A DNA stretch of 64,000 bases from positions 733,702 through 797,701 of the forward strand of contig KZ111141.1 in NCBI GenBank assembly GCA_002077045.2, given 5' to 3'. The stretch comes from Rachicladosporium sp. CCFEE 5018 (Eukaryota > Ascomycota > Dothideomycetes > Cladosporiales > Cladosporiaceae). The notes beneath the pieces are model-generated. The model did not search any database, had not been told where the DNA came from, and worked only from the letters and a program-made list of their open reading frames with translations. This document shows, piece by piece, positions 33,027 to 43,864 of this stretch (positions are counted from its first letter, which is position 1; each line of letters begins with the position of its first letter). Position numbers and translations under genes: made by a program.

Positions 33027-34427
33027 ATGGACCGCCTTCGCAAAGTCTGGAAGGGCGAGGACGATGATCAAGCCTACGAACCACTGGAGAGTAGCATAAC
33101 TGGGGCAGAGCAAGACGAGCAGCTGTCATTGCGAGCCGTTGCCCCTTCAAGCTTCTCGTGGATCGAATATGCCTGCTTCCTCCTACTTGGCATCGCCATG
33201 CTGTGGGCCTGGAATTGTCTGCTCGCAGTAGGAGTGTACTTCCAGACTCGTTTCCACGATAATCACTGGCTCATCGACAATTTCCAAGCAGCCGAGATCT
33301 CTGTCTCGACGATCACGAACCTAGTGGTCATGCTAGTGTTGACTCGACTACAATTGGGTGCAAACTACCCTCGGCGGATCATCTTCTCTTTACTTGTGAA
33401 CATGGCTGTCTTCACGCTACTAGCTGTCTCGACATCTATCGGCGCAAGTGGGAACGCCTACTTCGTGTTCTTGATGCTTGCGGTGTTCTCCACGAGTCTA
33501 GCTACGGGCTTCGCTCAGAACGGGATCTTCGCATTCGTATCTGGATTCGCAGAGCCGCGGTATATGTCAGGAATCATGACCGGCCAAGCTGTCGCAGGAG
33601 TACTGCCTTGTATCGCGCAGATCGTGTCTGTGCTGTCAGTCAAAGATGCTGAAGCCGCGGACCAGCAGCTCCTTTCACGAGACGGCACGCTTTCCCCGAA
33701 TCCGGCACCCAGCACACCAGCTGTCAAGTCAACGGCTGCACTCGTCTACTTCCTCACGGCTACAGCAGTCTCGGTCGCTACGTTCATCGCCTTTACCTAC
33801 CTCGTGGTCCGTCGTCGGCGCACGGCGTCCAAGGCAGCCACCAACACTGCATCCGAAGACGATAACGACGCTTCTCCAGATGTTAAGCAATCGATCCCAT
33901 TTAGTGTCCTCTTTCGGAAACTGCGTTTCCTCTCAGCAGCAGTCTTCGTGACCTTCGCCGTCACGATGGTCTTCCCAGTCTTCACGCAGCGGATCCTCTC
34001 GGTCCAGCCACCTGCAGAGCAACCGCGGATTCTACAGCCACCGTCCTTCATACCTCTGGCGTTCCTGTTCTGGAACAGTGGTGATCTCATTGGACGACTA
34101 TTCACGGCCTCACCTGCTCTATCCCTTGTTCGCAGACCACGAATTGTCTTCGCTCTATCTGTTCTACGCATCGGCTGGGTAGGCTTATACCACCTGTGTA
34201 ACTCGCGTGGGGAAGGCGCAGTGGTGCGAAGCGACTTCTTCTACTTGGTAGTCGTGCAGCTGCTATTCGGGCTTACAAACGGATATCTGGGCTCCACTTG
34301 TATGATAGGCGCGAGCGAATGGGTCGACCCAGAAGAGAGGGAAGCTGCAGGCGGCTTCATGGGGCTTTGCCTAGTGTCTGGACTGGCTGTTGGCAGCTTG
34401 GGTAGTTTCTTCGCTGCCGGGGGTTGA
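33027..34427 (+). CDS. FUN26: Equilibrative nucleoside transporter (SLC29/FUN26-like)
   Basis: This is an intronless gene of 466 aa. About 50 polar N-terminal residues precede some 11 hydrophobic segments, with the ENT-type first membrane span (LLLGIAMLWAWNCLLAVGVY), GFAQNGIFAFVSGF in TM5, a polar central loop (about residues 215-290), and LFGLTNGYLGSTCM near the C-terminus. Yeast Fun26 is a vacuolar nucleoside and nucleobase transporter; the same role here is family inference. The start is the ATG at 33027. The frame is open upstream to a GTG at 32997, which I did not use. Confidence 0.9.
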   Translation: MDRLRKVWKGEDDDQAYEPLESSITGAEQDEQLSLRAVAPSSFSWIEYACFLLLGIAMLWAWNCLLAVGVYFQTRFHDNHWLIDNFQAAEISVSTITNLVVMLVLTRLQLGANYPRRIIFSLLVNMAVFTLLAVSTSIGASGNAYFVFLMLAVFSTSLATGFAQNGIFAFVSGFAEPRYMSGIMTGQAVAGVLPCIAQIVSVLSVKDAEAADQQLLSRDGTLSPNPAPSTPAVKSTAALVYFLTATAVSVATFIAFTYLVVRRRRTASKAATNTASEDDNDASPDVKQSIPFSVLFRKLRFLSAAVFVTFAVTMVFPVFTQRILSVQPPAEQPRILQPPSFIPLAFLFWNSGDLIGRLFTASPALSLVRRPRIVFALSVLRIGWVGLYHLCNSRGEGAVVRSDFFYLVVVQLLFGLTNGYLGSTCMIGASEWVDPEEREAAGGFMGLCLVSGLAVGSLGSFFAAGG

Positions 34428-35065
34428 CCAGGTATTGCATTACTCACGACCTAGCATTGTAGTCTATAGACCTAAGATATCCTTTGCATACCCTTGCTCT
34501 CACAAGAGGTCTGCAACATTCCTCTGCTGCTATGTATAACCCCATTACTAAAGTTGCGCCACTGCAGTGATCTTGAGAGACTACCGATCTCTCGTTGGAT
34601 CCTCAACAAGTCGTGCCCACTGGGGAATTTCAAAATGTCCTCTCGCAACAGTAGCCATACTGGAAAGGTGATTCGAGAATCTGGAAAGGGTGTTTCTGTC
34701 CCGGAGCGACTGGATGTACTTTGTAGGCGATCGTCTCATGACTCGAGTGTTTCGCTCCACTTTCGCGTTGGTGCCTGGTGGCTCAAGCCTCCAACAGGCA
34801 ACTCATCCTTAGCCCCTGTATCGATTGGATGGCATGGCATCTGCTGTCTGAAATGCTCGTGTCAGGACTGTCACAGTGTGGTCTCTCGCCTCCAGCACTT
34901 TGTATATGAAGCTTTACAAAAGAGGCAAGCACAAGGTCTCATCACTCGTTACGTCCTCTCACTTGTTCACCATCTTTTCCTCGCCATCAACTATTGCCAC
35001 ATCACTGATATCCCAGGAGCACCGACTGAAGCATCAGAAGACTGAAGCAGTCCTGAACTGACACA
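34428..35065. other. Intergenic region transporter-ankyrin gene
   Basis: The region probably contains the promoter and 5'UTR of the ankyrin gene. An open frame covers 34494-35045, but it starts at TTG, has no domain and resembles ordinary UTR sequence. Confidence 0.5.
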
Positions 35066-38000
35066 ATGTCGGCTCAAGCTGAAGCAATCATGCTTCCGGA
35101 GCTACCGGCCGCGCACGAAGACTTCCTCCAGTACATTGCTGCCCACCCGAACACACCGATGAACGACCTGCTTTCCCCATACAAAACCTACGATGCCGAG
35201 ATGCGCAAGATTTTCGCCCGGCAGACTGATCACCCGGCCGCGAGCAAGTCTATCATCGTGCCAATTTTCAATGGCAACGAACAGACCCTCAAGATCCGTG
35301 CTCGTGAACTCAAGACCGAAACTGACAAGCAGAGAGAGTCGTTCATTATGCCACTGAAGGTCGATGAACGTAAGAAGCACGGCTCTCCTGCGGTTGTGCA
35401 GACTCTGCAGGACTTCAAGACAAATTTCGCCCTGTTCAGCGAGTCTTCGTTGGCTGACCTGGACTGGAACAACGTCTGTGTTTCGGGCTCTGCAGCTGTC
35501 ACCGCTCTTCTTACGGTGCCCAAGGAGCATGCTGTGTCGAAGAAGACACTTCGACATTATTACCATGACATACTGGCTCCGGCGTCAGACGTCGATCTTT
35601 TCCTGTATGGCTTGGACGAGGAGCAGGCGATTGCAAAGATAATTCAGATTGAGCAGAAGATCAAGGACGCTCTCCTCGTTGAGACGACAACGATTCGGAC
35701 CAAGCATGCGATCACTATTGCGAGCCAGTATCCAGTGAGTTCGGCCCTCGCGAGTCTAAGTACAGTGATGACGTGGAAGTGATCAGGAGGACTGACGATG
35801 CAGTAGACTCGTCATGTGCAAATTGTGTTACGTCGCTACTCGAGCTTGAGTGAGATCCTGCTCGGCTTCGATGTTGACTCGAGCTGTGCTGCCTTTGATG
35901 GCAAACAGGTCTACGCTTCGTGAGCATCGCTATCTGTCACGCGTCTCGTTGTTGGCTGACGATACGCAGGCCGCGTGCACTCGCAGCATACATGACGCAA
36001 ATCAATACCATCGACCTGACTCGTCGTTCTCCATCGTACGAGAATCGGCTGTCGAAGTACAGGCAGCGAGGGTTCGAAGCACATTGGCCCGAGCTTGACA
36101 GATCTCGCATCGACCCGACAATTTTCGAGCGCAGCTTCGGCCGCACAGAGGGTTTGGCTCGATTGCTGATCATTGAGAAGCTACCAAAGAGAGACGAACG
36201 CGACGTCTATATTGATCAGCGCAGGGAGTATGGTGCTCTCCATTGCTTCGTACATACGAGAAATCTGACAACGTCTCAGGGAGAGAGGCCGCCCACGTGC
36301 GAATCGTATGCGCCAGAAGCAGAAGCAGATTCGCGGTAACATCAAGAACGGCTGGGAGAACGAAGTTGCTGAGTGGGTCGAAGCTGAGGATGTCTCGAAT
36401 TACCATACCTTCACAGTGCCATACGGTCCTGAGTTCCATGCACGTAAGATCGAGAAGCTCCTCTATACCAAGGACTTGCTATTGAATTCGGAGTGGAACA
36501 AACCTCAAAATCGAGAGGTCAATCTTCACAGGCACCCTGCTTTCTTCGGTAATTTTCAAGAAGTCATGAAAGACTGCTGTGGCTTCTGCCCTGTGCCGAG
36601 CACGATGGAGGAACAAGAAGTAGCAGCGGACGAACGCAAAATCTACGTCTCCGGAGATTTACCTTCATCACGGATGATCCTGGCAGGCAGACGATCGGAT
36701 CTTTCAACCCTATCTCTTCAGACGACTACACAGACCAGGCCTATGTTGGCAACACGCAGGCTCTGATGCAAGCGATTGTCGACTGCGACTTGGAGTACGT
36801 CCTTGCTTGGCTGGAGCAGGAAGGCAATGACCCGAACACTCGAGACTATACTGGTCGAACTCCGCTGCATCTGGCTGTTATGCAATCGAGTCTGGAGGTC
36901 GTCCAGTGCTTAATTGACCATAATGCACGCCTTGTGGCGCGGGTGGTCGATGGCAAGACTGCCCTGCACCTCGCCGCCATTCGCGGCAGTACCGAGATCG
37001 TGTCTGCGCTTCTCCGCAAGAGCGAAGCGAATGAAGAAGAGGAAGAAGCCAAAGTCGACACACGCCGCCAGGCTTATCAGAAGGCAAAGATGGCAGGCAA
37101 GACTGAAGATGTGAGTATGCTGAACCTTTCGCAGCAAGTCGAAAGTGCGGCTATCGAAGGCTCAGACTCAGATATCGACATGATCGAAACAAACGAAGCA
37201 GACGATGTTGACATGGGCGACGCCACAACCGAGCACTCAATGGTCAACATCAAGACACCCATGTCCGAGGGTCTCAATACCGTTGCGGATGACGATGAGG
37301 ATGAGCCTGATGTGTAAGTCCCCTTTTCCCTGATGCTGCAAATCGGGAGTGCTGTCTGTGCTGGCTCCGCGACGTTGCAAGAGGCAGTTGTAGTCAGTCT
37401 CCTTTTTGGGGACACTGCTCGCTGCACTCGATGCTGGCATGCGAGACGCTTGTCACGCGGGAACTGTCAGGATTCTCCGATGCTCCGGACAAATCGATAG
37501 ACGCAGAAGCATGTGCAAGCATGCTGTTGAGAGACCCTCAGGCTCTTCTGGGATTCGGGTGTCTTTTACAGCTATATTGTGAAGCTTTTGCTGATGACCT
37601 TGCAGCTACGACGTCAGCGTGTGTTCTTGGGACACGGCTTATTCTCCACTACATTTGGCCATTCTATGTGGTCATGTCGAAGTCGTTAGATGCCTCGTCC
37701 AGACGTTCGGTGCCGATGTTCTACTGCCCATCAAACTCTACAACGACAACGACAAGTCCGCGCGGGCCGCTATCCTGACGCTGGTCCTAGCCTCGCGACT
37801 GCCGCTCGAGCAGGCGAAAGAGATGTCACGTGCTCTGTTCCAGTTGGGTGCATCCTCAGCTCAGGCCGACATTGGCCACGCAACTGCTCTGCAATATGCT
37901 ATTGGTAGCAAGCCAGAGCTTTTTGAGTCCTACATCGATGCCGATAAGACTGGCGTTTCCCGCGCAATCAATCACGTTGCGGTAACTGGTGGTACCTGGA

Positions 38001-40952
38001 ACTTCCAGGTTTCCACTTCTCTGATGACAGCGATTACGAACGGCGATGCCGCATTGGCGCTACATGTACTGGGACTTGGTGCGAAGCCTGAAATATCCAT
38101 TGACGTGTTTCTCAAAGCGCTACCTCCAAAGGCAAAGAACCTGCATCCCGGCTATGATGACTCGGCCAACAACAGACGACAATACGAGCGCAACGTGAAG
38201 CAGCCACTACAGCTTGCGATCGATTGCGAGCTGCCAGCGCTCGCGATTGAGCTACTCGAACGCCACGGGGTGGACGCAAACATACTTACTAGCACTGGAC
38301 ACGAAGTCCTGCAACATGACTACGTTCGCCGGTATCAGCGCGGTCAGACCATGCTCGATCTGGTCCAAGGTAAGATCCAAGCACTTCGAGACTGGAAGCC
38401 AGTTGAGCTCCGACATGATCCACCCAGAGCTTTCTCCTCCTCCGAGACATATCTGGCTGGCCTGAATGAAGGTACTTACGAACTTTGGACCGCCAAGCAT
38501 CAGCTAGCAGCGGCCAAGGAGACCTACCAGCGCGAATGGAAGCAGCATGTTGAGCATATGAAAGCTGAGAACGATAGGACTGGATACGAGGAAAAGCAAG
38601 CCGCCGTATTTGACATGCTTGATGATTTTAAGAAGCTCCAAGGTGTATTGAATGCTAAAGGAGGCAAAACATTCTACGAGCTGCATCCCGAGATCGACCA
38701 GCCTACAGAGCAACAGAACAATGCCTTTGGCTCGTGGCAGGCCCCAAAACCTGAACCCTTCAAGATCAGGTTCTGGTTCAATCTCCAGGAGATGCACGAA
38801 GAGCTCGTCAAGAAGTATCTGCAGCTCTACGAAGCGGCCTGGGCGTCCGATGTGGCACAGCTCAAGCAGCTCTGCCTGGTGCCCTGGACTAATGACAAAG
38901 GGGAACAGCAAGCCCCGCTCAAAATTGCTGTAACAGATACTTTGCAGCTCTCTCCGTTCGCTATCGCGGTCATGCATGGTGATCTCGACCTCGCTAAGCT
39001 CATCATGGAAATCGCAGAGGCACAGTATGTGTTGCCACTATCGCTTGAACGGCGGCGATGACGATGATGAGAGTGACGAGGACGCGAGTGACGAGGGCGC
39101 GAGTGATGACGATACATCTGATGGACACGAGCTTGCTCTGGCTTCTGACGTTGTTGACGATACCTTCACTATCGAGAATGTTGGCGAGATCTCCATGCAG
39201 GTCAAGAGTCACATCAACCCGCTCAATGTCTTGCATGGGCGCTTCCCTGCGGATGAAGTACTTAAGAGCAAGGCTGATGCATCGCGAACGATCGGCAAGC
39301 GGACAGCAACTGGCTCTCTCAAGCACATGAAGTATGCTGAAGCCGCTCAGGTCCGTCGCTCGCAGCTTCGAGTACCCTTCAATCTGCTCGAATTCGCAGT
39401 CTACAGCAATGATCTGGAGCTTCTGTCATTCCTCCTAGACCTTGGTGAGCATTTCACAAAGCATGGCAAGGCCGCCGAAGCGAAGAGTGAGGACGCTCAA
39501 AGCAGCGCTTACGCTGTGTCTGGCACTCTGTTCACGTACGCTATCGAAGCCAATAATCCGCCGATCATCGCAGAGCTTGCAAAGCGATGTGCTGCTGGAC
39601 TTCCTTTGAACAAGTTCGCAAAAAAGAGTGGTGTCGAACTGCCGGAGAAGCCAAAGTACTATCAGGGGCTTTCCGTCGCAGGTCGAAAGCGCAAGGACTG
39701 GGCTGCGCGAGGTCGTGAGACCACCAACTACGCACCTGTAGAAGACGAGAAGCCGCCATTGCTTGTAGCCGCCAACGCTGGCGCGCTTGAGAGCGTTGAA
39801 TGGTTCCTGAGCGATGCCCCGTTAAGATGCTACAAAGAATTCGCAAAAACCCATGGCGCCACGGACAAGCGCTTACAGAGACTCTCGGAGGCCAAGGGGG
39901 GCTTCGAGGGCGCAGTGAAGAAGTTTTTGGATGCAAGGAACCACCTTGCAATACATTGCTGCGTTCTTGGCAAACCCACGAAGGACTCACTGGAGGTCCT
40001 GAAGTATCTCATTGAGGTCATGCCAGATGCCGTTGATGCGAAAGCACTAGACGGATCTACGCCGCTGCTCCTCGCCTTCAGCTACTACCGCCACGAGGCA
40101 GCAAAGGTCTTGCTCCGAGCCGGCGCGGACCAAACGAGCCGTGACAAGCTCGGCCGCAACCTCATCCATCGCATCGTACACGGCATGGATCTGGAGAAGG
40201 AAAAGCACCTCCCAAAGATACGCAAGATGCTCGACCTCATCGATCCTCGTCTGCTTCCCAGCATGTTCGAGGAGCGCTGCTCAGTACATCCAGGCTCTCT
40301 CACGCCTCTGGCTCTCTGGCTGCAGAATTATAGTACTAGAACTTGGGACGTGAAGGTTCTAAAGATGCTGCTAGAGTATAGCAAGGGTACGGATCTGGAC
40401 CAGATCAATGGTTCTGGAGACACACCACTCCACCACATGGTTCGCAAGGATATGACGGACTTCGCTCGTGTTGTCATCGCGAAGCAGCCTGGTCTGGTGT
40501 ACCGTGAGAACGCCACCGGTCGCACGCCGTACGAAATGAGTCAAGACGCTGAGCTGGCTTCCAGTTGTGAAGGCCCACCACAGCTGCACTACCGCCAAAC
40601 TGGCTATCACCCATACGTGGGCAGTCATCACTATCAGTCCATCACTGCTGTAGCGCCAGACTGGTTCACGCCAGCCGTACAAGAACGAAAGCGGGGCGAG
40701 AAGGACGATGGAGGCGTATGGGAGCTCGTTCGCAATACTAAGAAAACACTCGACGAGCGTGGCGAAGGCAAACGCAGACTTGTGTCGCTCAACGAGGCGA
40801 ATGAAGTGGCGAAGAGACTGGCTGATAGACAGGGTGCTGAGGTGCGCGTGCAGAAGGAAGCGGATGGTAATGAAGACGAAGAGGAGACGGCGGATCCCAG
40901 TGACGAGGTGGGTTATTGGTCTGCGTTGGCTAGACGGGAACTCGAGTTTTGA
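35066..40952 (+). CDS. Large ankyrin-repeat protein with conserved N-terminal domain; two frame breaks
   Basis: Exons: 35066-35734, 35807-35919, 35970-36227, 36280-37313 and 37606 onward to the stop at 40952. Introns are 72, 50, 52 and 292 nt. The protein would be about 1790 aa. The N-terminus (about 1-430) is conserved among fungal relatives, with NNVCVSGSAAVTALL, ASDVDLFLYGL, RHVQIVLRRY and GFDVDSSCAAFDGKQVYAS, reminiscent of a nucleotidyltransferase-like fold. Ankyrin repeats follow (GRTPLHLA, KTALHLAA, YSPLHLAI, STPLLLA, DTPLHH), split by acidic linkers. The frame breaks twice: near 36658-36660 one base seems to be missing, and near 39020-39030 one base is extra or an atypical intron is present. 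Sequencing error and pseudogene decay cannot be told apart here. Confidence 0.75.
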
Positions 40953-40973
40953 TCGTTGTACCTATTCGCTAAG

Positions 40974-42134
40974 TCATAGCCAGACGGCTGTGGCAGCTTG
41001 TATGATCTGACCGTCATCGGTCTCTCCCAATGCTACACGTGCTACCTCCTTAACCACTTCACCATCAAAGCTTAGCACCATCACTAGTCCTTCCTCACTA
41101 TCCGTCAGAGCTAAGTACTCAGGCCCATCCCCTTCACTCCGCGGTGCGGGCTCGATGGCATTAGCGATCCCACCTGAAGTCGGCGTCTGCCAGATGCACA
41201 GAGCCCTCTCATCGGCGAGTGTACCATCTGATCGCAAGGCGAAGACAGCCACATAGCCCTTCGTCTCGGCCTTCAGGCCACGCGTCGATGCGTACATATA
41301 CTTTGGTGTATCTTGCGAGCCGAGGACAGTAGTACTCACGCGTACCTCGTCCGCCCAGTAGTCCATCGGATCTTCGTCCTCGGGGATGATCTGGACGCCT
41401 GAGAGATGCGTAAGGGCTACACCGTCATCAGCGACAGTGAAGAGATCGACCATGCTGCTGTGCTCCTGTAGAGTGTACAGGATCTTGCCACTGGGATGCG
41501 GAGTAGTATGTCGAGGTCCATCGTTGTGGCGTGGAGAGATATGCTTGCTTCCGAGTGTCAAGTGAGGGCTGTCACTACCGCTCGATGATGTGATATCAAT
41601 GGAATACGTCCAGATGCAATTCCGTCCAATGTCTGCCACGTACAAGCTCCTACCATCAGGGCTGAGATCAACGCTGTGAGCGCCAGAGCGTAAGCCTCCG
41701 AAGTCACCGTGGAGATTTGACGATGGTCTGGCCTCATCATCGCTAGCAAAGAACAGCTCCTGGACTAGGTCGCCGATGCTGCCGTCTTCTTTCAAGGCAA
41801 AGACTTCCCCTGTTGATCCGCCGGTAGAGTAGAGATGCGTGTTGGAAGCACAGACGTAGCCAGATCTTGATTGGATGTCCTGCGAGTTGAGAAACCGAAT
41901 GTTGTTTGCAGTGTCGACCGCGTATGCAGCTAGAGATGGGGGCTCCGTCCATGCAGTGGCGTAAAGCGTCCTCGTGCTATCGCCGCAAGCTCGGGACAAG
42001 GACAGCCAGGAGTGCTTGCCAATAGCGGACGAGACATGGGAGATTCGTAAAGATGCTGGCTCGTCTCTTGAGGAAGGACAGAAGCGGAGTGTGAATAGCT
42101 GTGGAGTGTTGAATGTACCTACTACGAAATCCAT
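40974..42134 (-). CDS. Lactonase / carboxy-cis,cis-muconate cyclase-like beta-propeller
   Basis: From the ATG at 42134 the protein is 386 aa and begins MDFVVGTFNTPQLFTLRF, the expected first propeller strand. An in-frame ATG at 42266 would add 44 basic residues and leave only 123 bp to DFR1 copy B. The 7-bladed propeller family (lactonase, PF10282) is indicated by HSVDLSPDGRSLYVADIGRN, HPSGKILYTLQE, KYMYASTRGLKAETKGYVAV and TPTSGGIANAIEPAP, which parallel fungal 3-carboxymuconate cyclase of the beta-ketoadipate pathway. A 6-phosphogluconolactonase-like role is an alternative. Its stop lies 21 bp from the stop of the converging ankyrin gene. Confidence 0.82.
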   Translation of the reverse strand: MDFVVGTFNTPQLFTLRFCPSSRDEPASLRISHVSSAIGKHSWLSLSRACGDSTRTLYATAWTEPPSLAAYAVDTANNIRFLNSQDIQSRSGYVCASNTHLYSTGGSTGEVFALKEDGSIGDLVQELFFASDDEARPSSNLHGDFGGLRSGAHSVDLSPDGRSLYVADIGRNCIWTYSIDITSSSGSDSPHLTLGSKHISPRHNDGPRHTTPHPSGKILYTLQEHSSMVDLFTVADDGVALTHLSGVQIIPEDEDPMDYWADEVRVSTTVLGSQDTPKYMYASTRGLKAETKGYVAVFALRSDGTLADERALCIWQTPTSGGIANAIEPAPRSEGDGPEYLALTDSEEGLVMVLSFDGEVVKEVARVALGETDDGQIIQAATAVWL

Positions 42135-42388
42135 CGTCGCTGCATGCAAGCCGTTGGCCTTACCAGAGACGTAGCTGTATCGCGTACGACGACGAAGAGG
42201 GACCTGAGTGGCTTCTATGCTTCTCTTGTTCCAGACTCTTGAGGTTCTCCCACTCGCACTGATCATATCGGCATCCTGTTCGGCAGCAGCGACTGAAGTG
42301 GAGTCGATTCTGCCAAGACTACTTCATGTGACATCGCGTTCATCTCGTGAGTCAGAATCTCTTCATCAACACACCCTTACTAATAACG

Positions 42389-43090
42389 ATGTCATCCGAC
42401 ATGTCTGCCACCCAGGTCCCATTGACGCTCATCGTCGCAGCGACAGCAAAAAATGGCATCGGCAAGAACGGCGGCCTTCCATGGCCGATGCTCAAGAAGG
42501 AAATGGCCTACTTCGCCCGAGTGACGAAGCGCGTGCCTATGCCCACGAACACCGGATCAGTGCAGTCTGATGCTCTCAAGTCTGCCATACTCGAAGGTAC
42601 GCGGCGAAATGTGGTCATCATGGGTCGCAGGACCTGGGAGAGCATTCCGGTCAAATTTCGACCTCTCAAGGACCGGACGAATATTGTCATCAGCTCTCAG
42701 GATCGGAGTAAGCTGGGTGCTGTACCGGACGAGGTCATTGTTGCGGGAAGCATTGTGTCTGGACTGGAGGCTCTGGATGCTGCTGTTAGGGCTGGCAATG
42801 CTTTACCGATTGGCAGGGCTTTCGTCATCGGTGGCTCCAGCATCTACAAGGCTGCACTGGATCTGGAGCAGACGAAACATGTGCTGCTCACCCGTATCAG
42901 CACCGAGTACGACTGCGATACAATCTTTCCTATCGATCTAGAGGAAGACTCGAACACTATACAGTGGCATCGGAGCTCTAACGAGCAGCTGTCGGGTTTT
43001 GTTGGCGAGGACGTCAAAGATGCCCAGATGATCGAAACGCATGACGGCAAGAATGTTGGCTACGAGTTCCGCCTGTATGAACGATCTTGA
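42389..43090 (+). CDS. DFR1: Dihydrofolate reductase (copy B)
   Basis: 233 aa, the same length as copy A (580-1281), with all catalytic features kept (GGLPWPMLKKEM, VVIMGRRTWESIP, AFVIGGSSIYKAAL). Differences cluster at the extreme N-terminus and in the last 70 residues, for example HRSSNEQLSGF for HRSYNKQLSTF, away from the substrate pocket. The start is the ATG at 42389; the frame upstream offers only GTG at 42347. Both copies look functional. The upstream gene is the divergent lactonase, 254 bp away, so the two DFR1 promoters differ beyond about 100 bp. Confidence 0.95.
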   Translation: MSSDMSATQVPLTLIVAATAKNGIGKNGGLPWPMLKKEMAYFARVTKRVPMPTNTGSVQSDALKSAILEGTRRNVVIMGRRTWESIPVKFRPLKDRTNIVISSQDRSKLGAVPDEVIVAGSIVSGLEALDAAVRAGNALPIGRAFVIGGSSIYKAALDLEQTKHVLLTRISTEYDCDTIFPIDLEEDSNTIQWHRSSNEQLSGFVGEDVKDAQMIETHDGKNVGYEFRLYERS

Positions 43091-43864
43091 AGGCGGCGAA
43101 GCGACCTTTTGTCACGATACGCAGTCGGACATGCTGCTCATACATACTGTGGACGCTGGCTCATTGCCAATCTACCACGAAATTGGCAGCAAAGCGACTT
43201 CCCGGCATTGTTGCGGCAAGAGACAGCACTTGCCTGGATACTCGGTGTTTTGCCTCAGGCGTCTGTCGGAAAAAGCCGGCTTGCATCTGACTGTCGGCAC
43301 CAGACCGGATCACCTCCGGCTTTCGCAAGCCTCGGCGTTGCCCCGCGAAATCACAAGCTTTCCCCATGATCTCACATGCAAGTCCAAAAGCCAGACGACG
43401 AACATCAGAACCATTCGCAATTGCTGCACTATTGCCAGCAGCGCTACGAAGGGTGAGGGCGTTGACATGATGGACTTTACACATCGAGCAGAGCACCACA
43501 GCTTTGCAATAATCGCTCTATCACGTTGCCGGAGCCGAAAAACTTCGCCCGCGATGTCCCGAGGTACAACCTCCGCTCGACCTAGAACACGCTCTGAGAG
43601 ACGCGACTTGGGGGACCTTGGCTTCTGAAAGCTACCTAATAAGAGGTCTGAAATTCCTCAAGGTGACTCCTCATGTTCTCTTAGATCTCTTCTGTTGTCT
43701 TGCATAGTACTAGCTGTCCTGCGCGATTCTCCACTTGTCGCCATCCTCATTGTCTTTGTCGAGCGAACAGCATAGCGAACAGCTAGTGCGCTTCCACAGC
43801 GACAGTAATCTTATTTAGGACGACATATTTAAAGGCATTGCCGCATGAGCAGACTCTTGCCAGC
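43091..43864. other. Intergenic region DFR1-SFC1, copy B
   Basis: No supported gene. The half nearer SFC1 aligns with copy A including one 3-nt deletion. The DFR1-proximal 200 bp is diverged. Confidence 0.5.

Noticed and set aside
34494..35045. 183-codon frame upstream of the ankyrin gene
   Set aside because: It begins at TTG, has no family resemblance, and sits where the promoter and 5'UTR should be.
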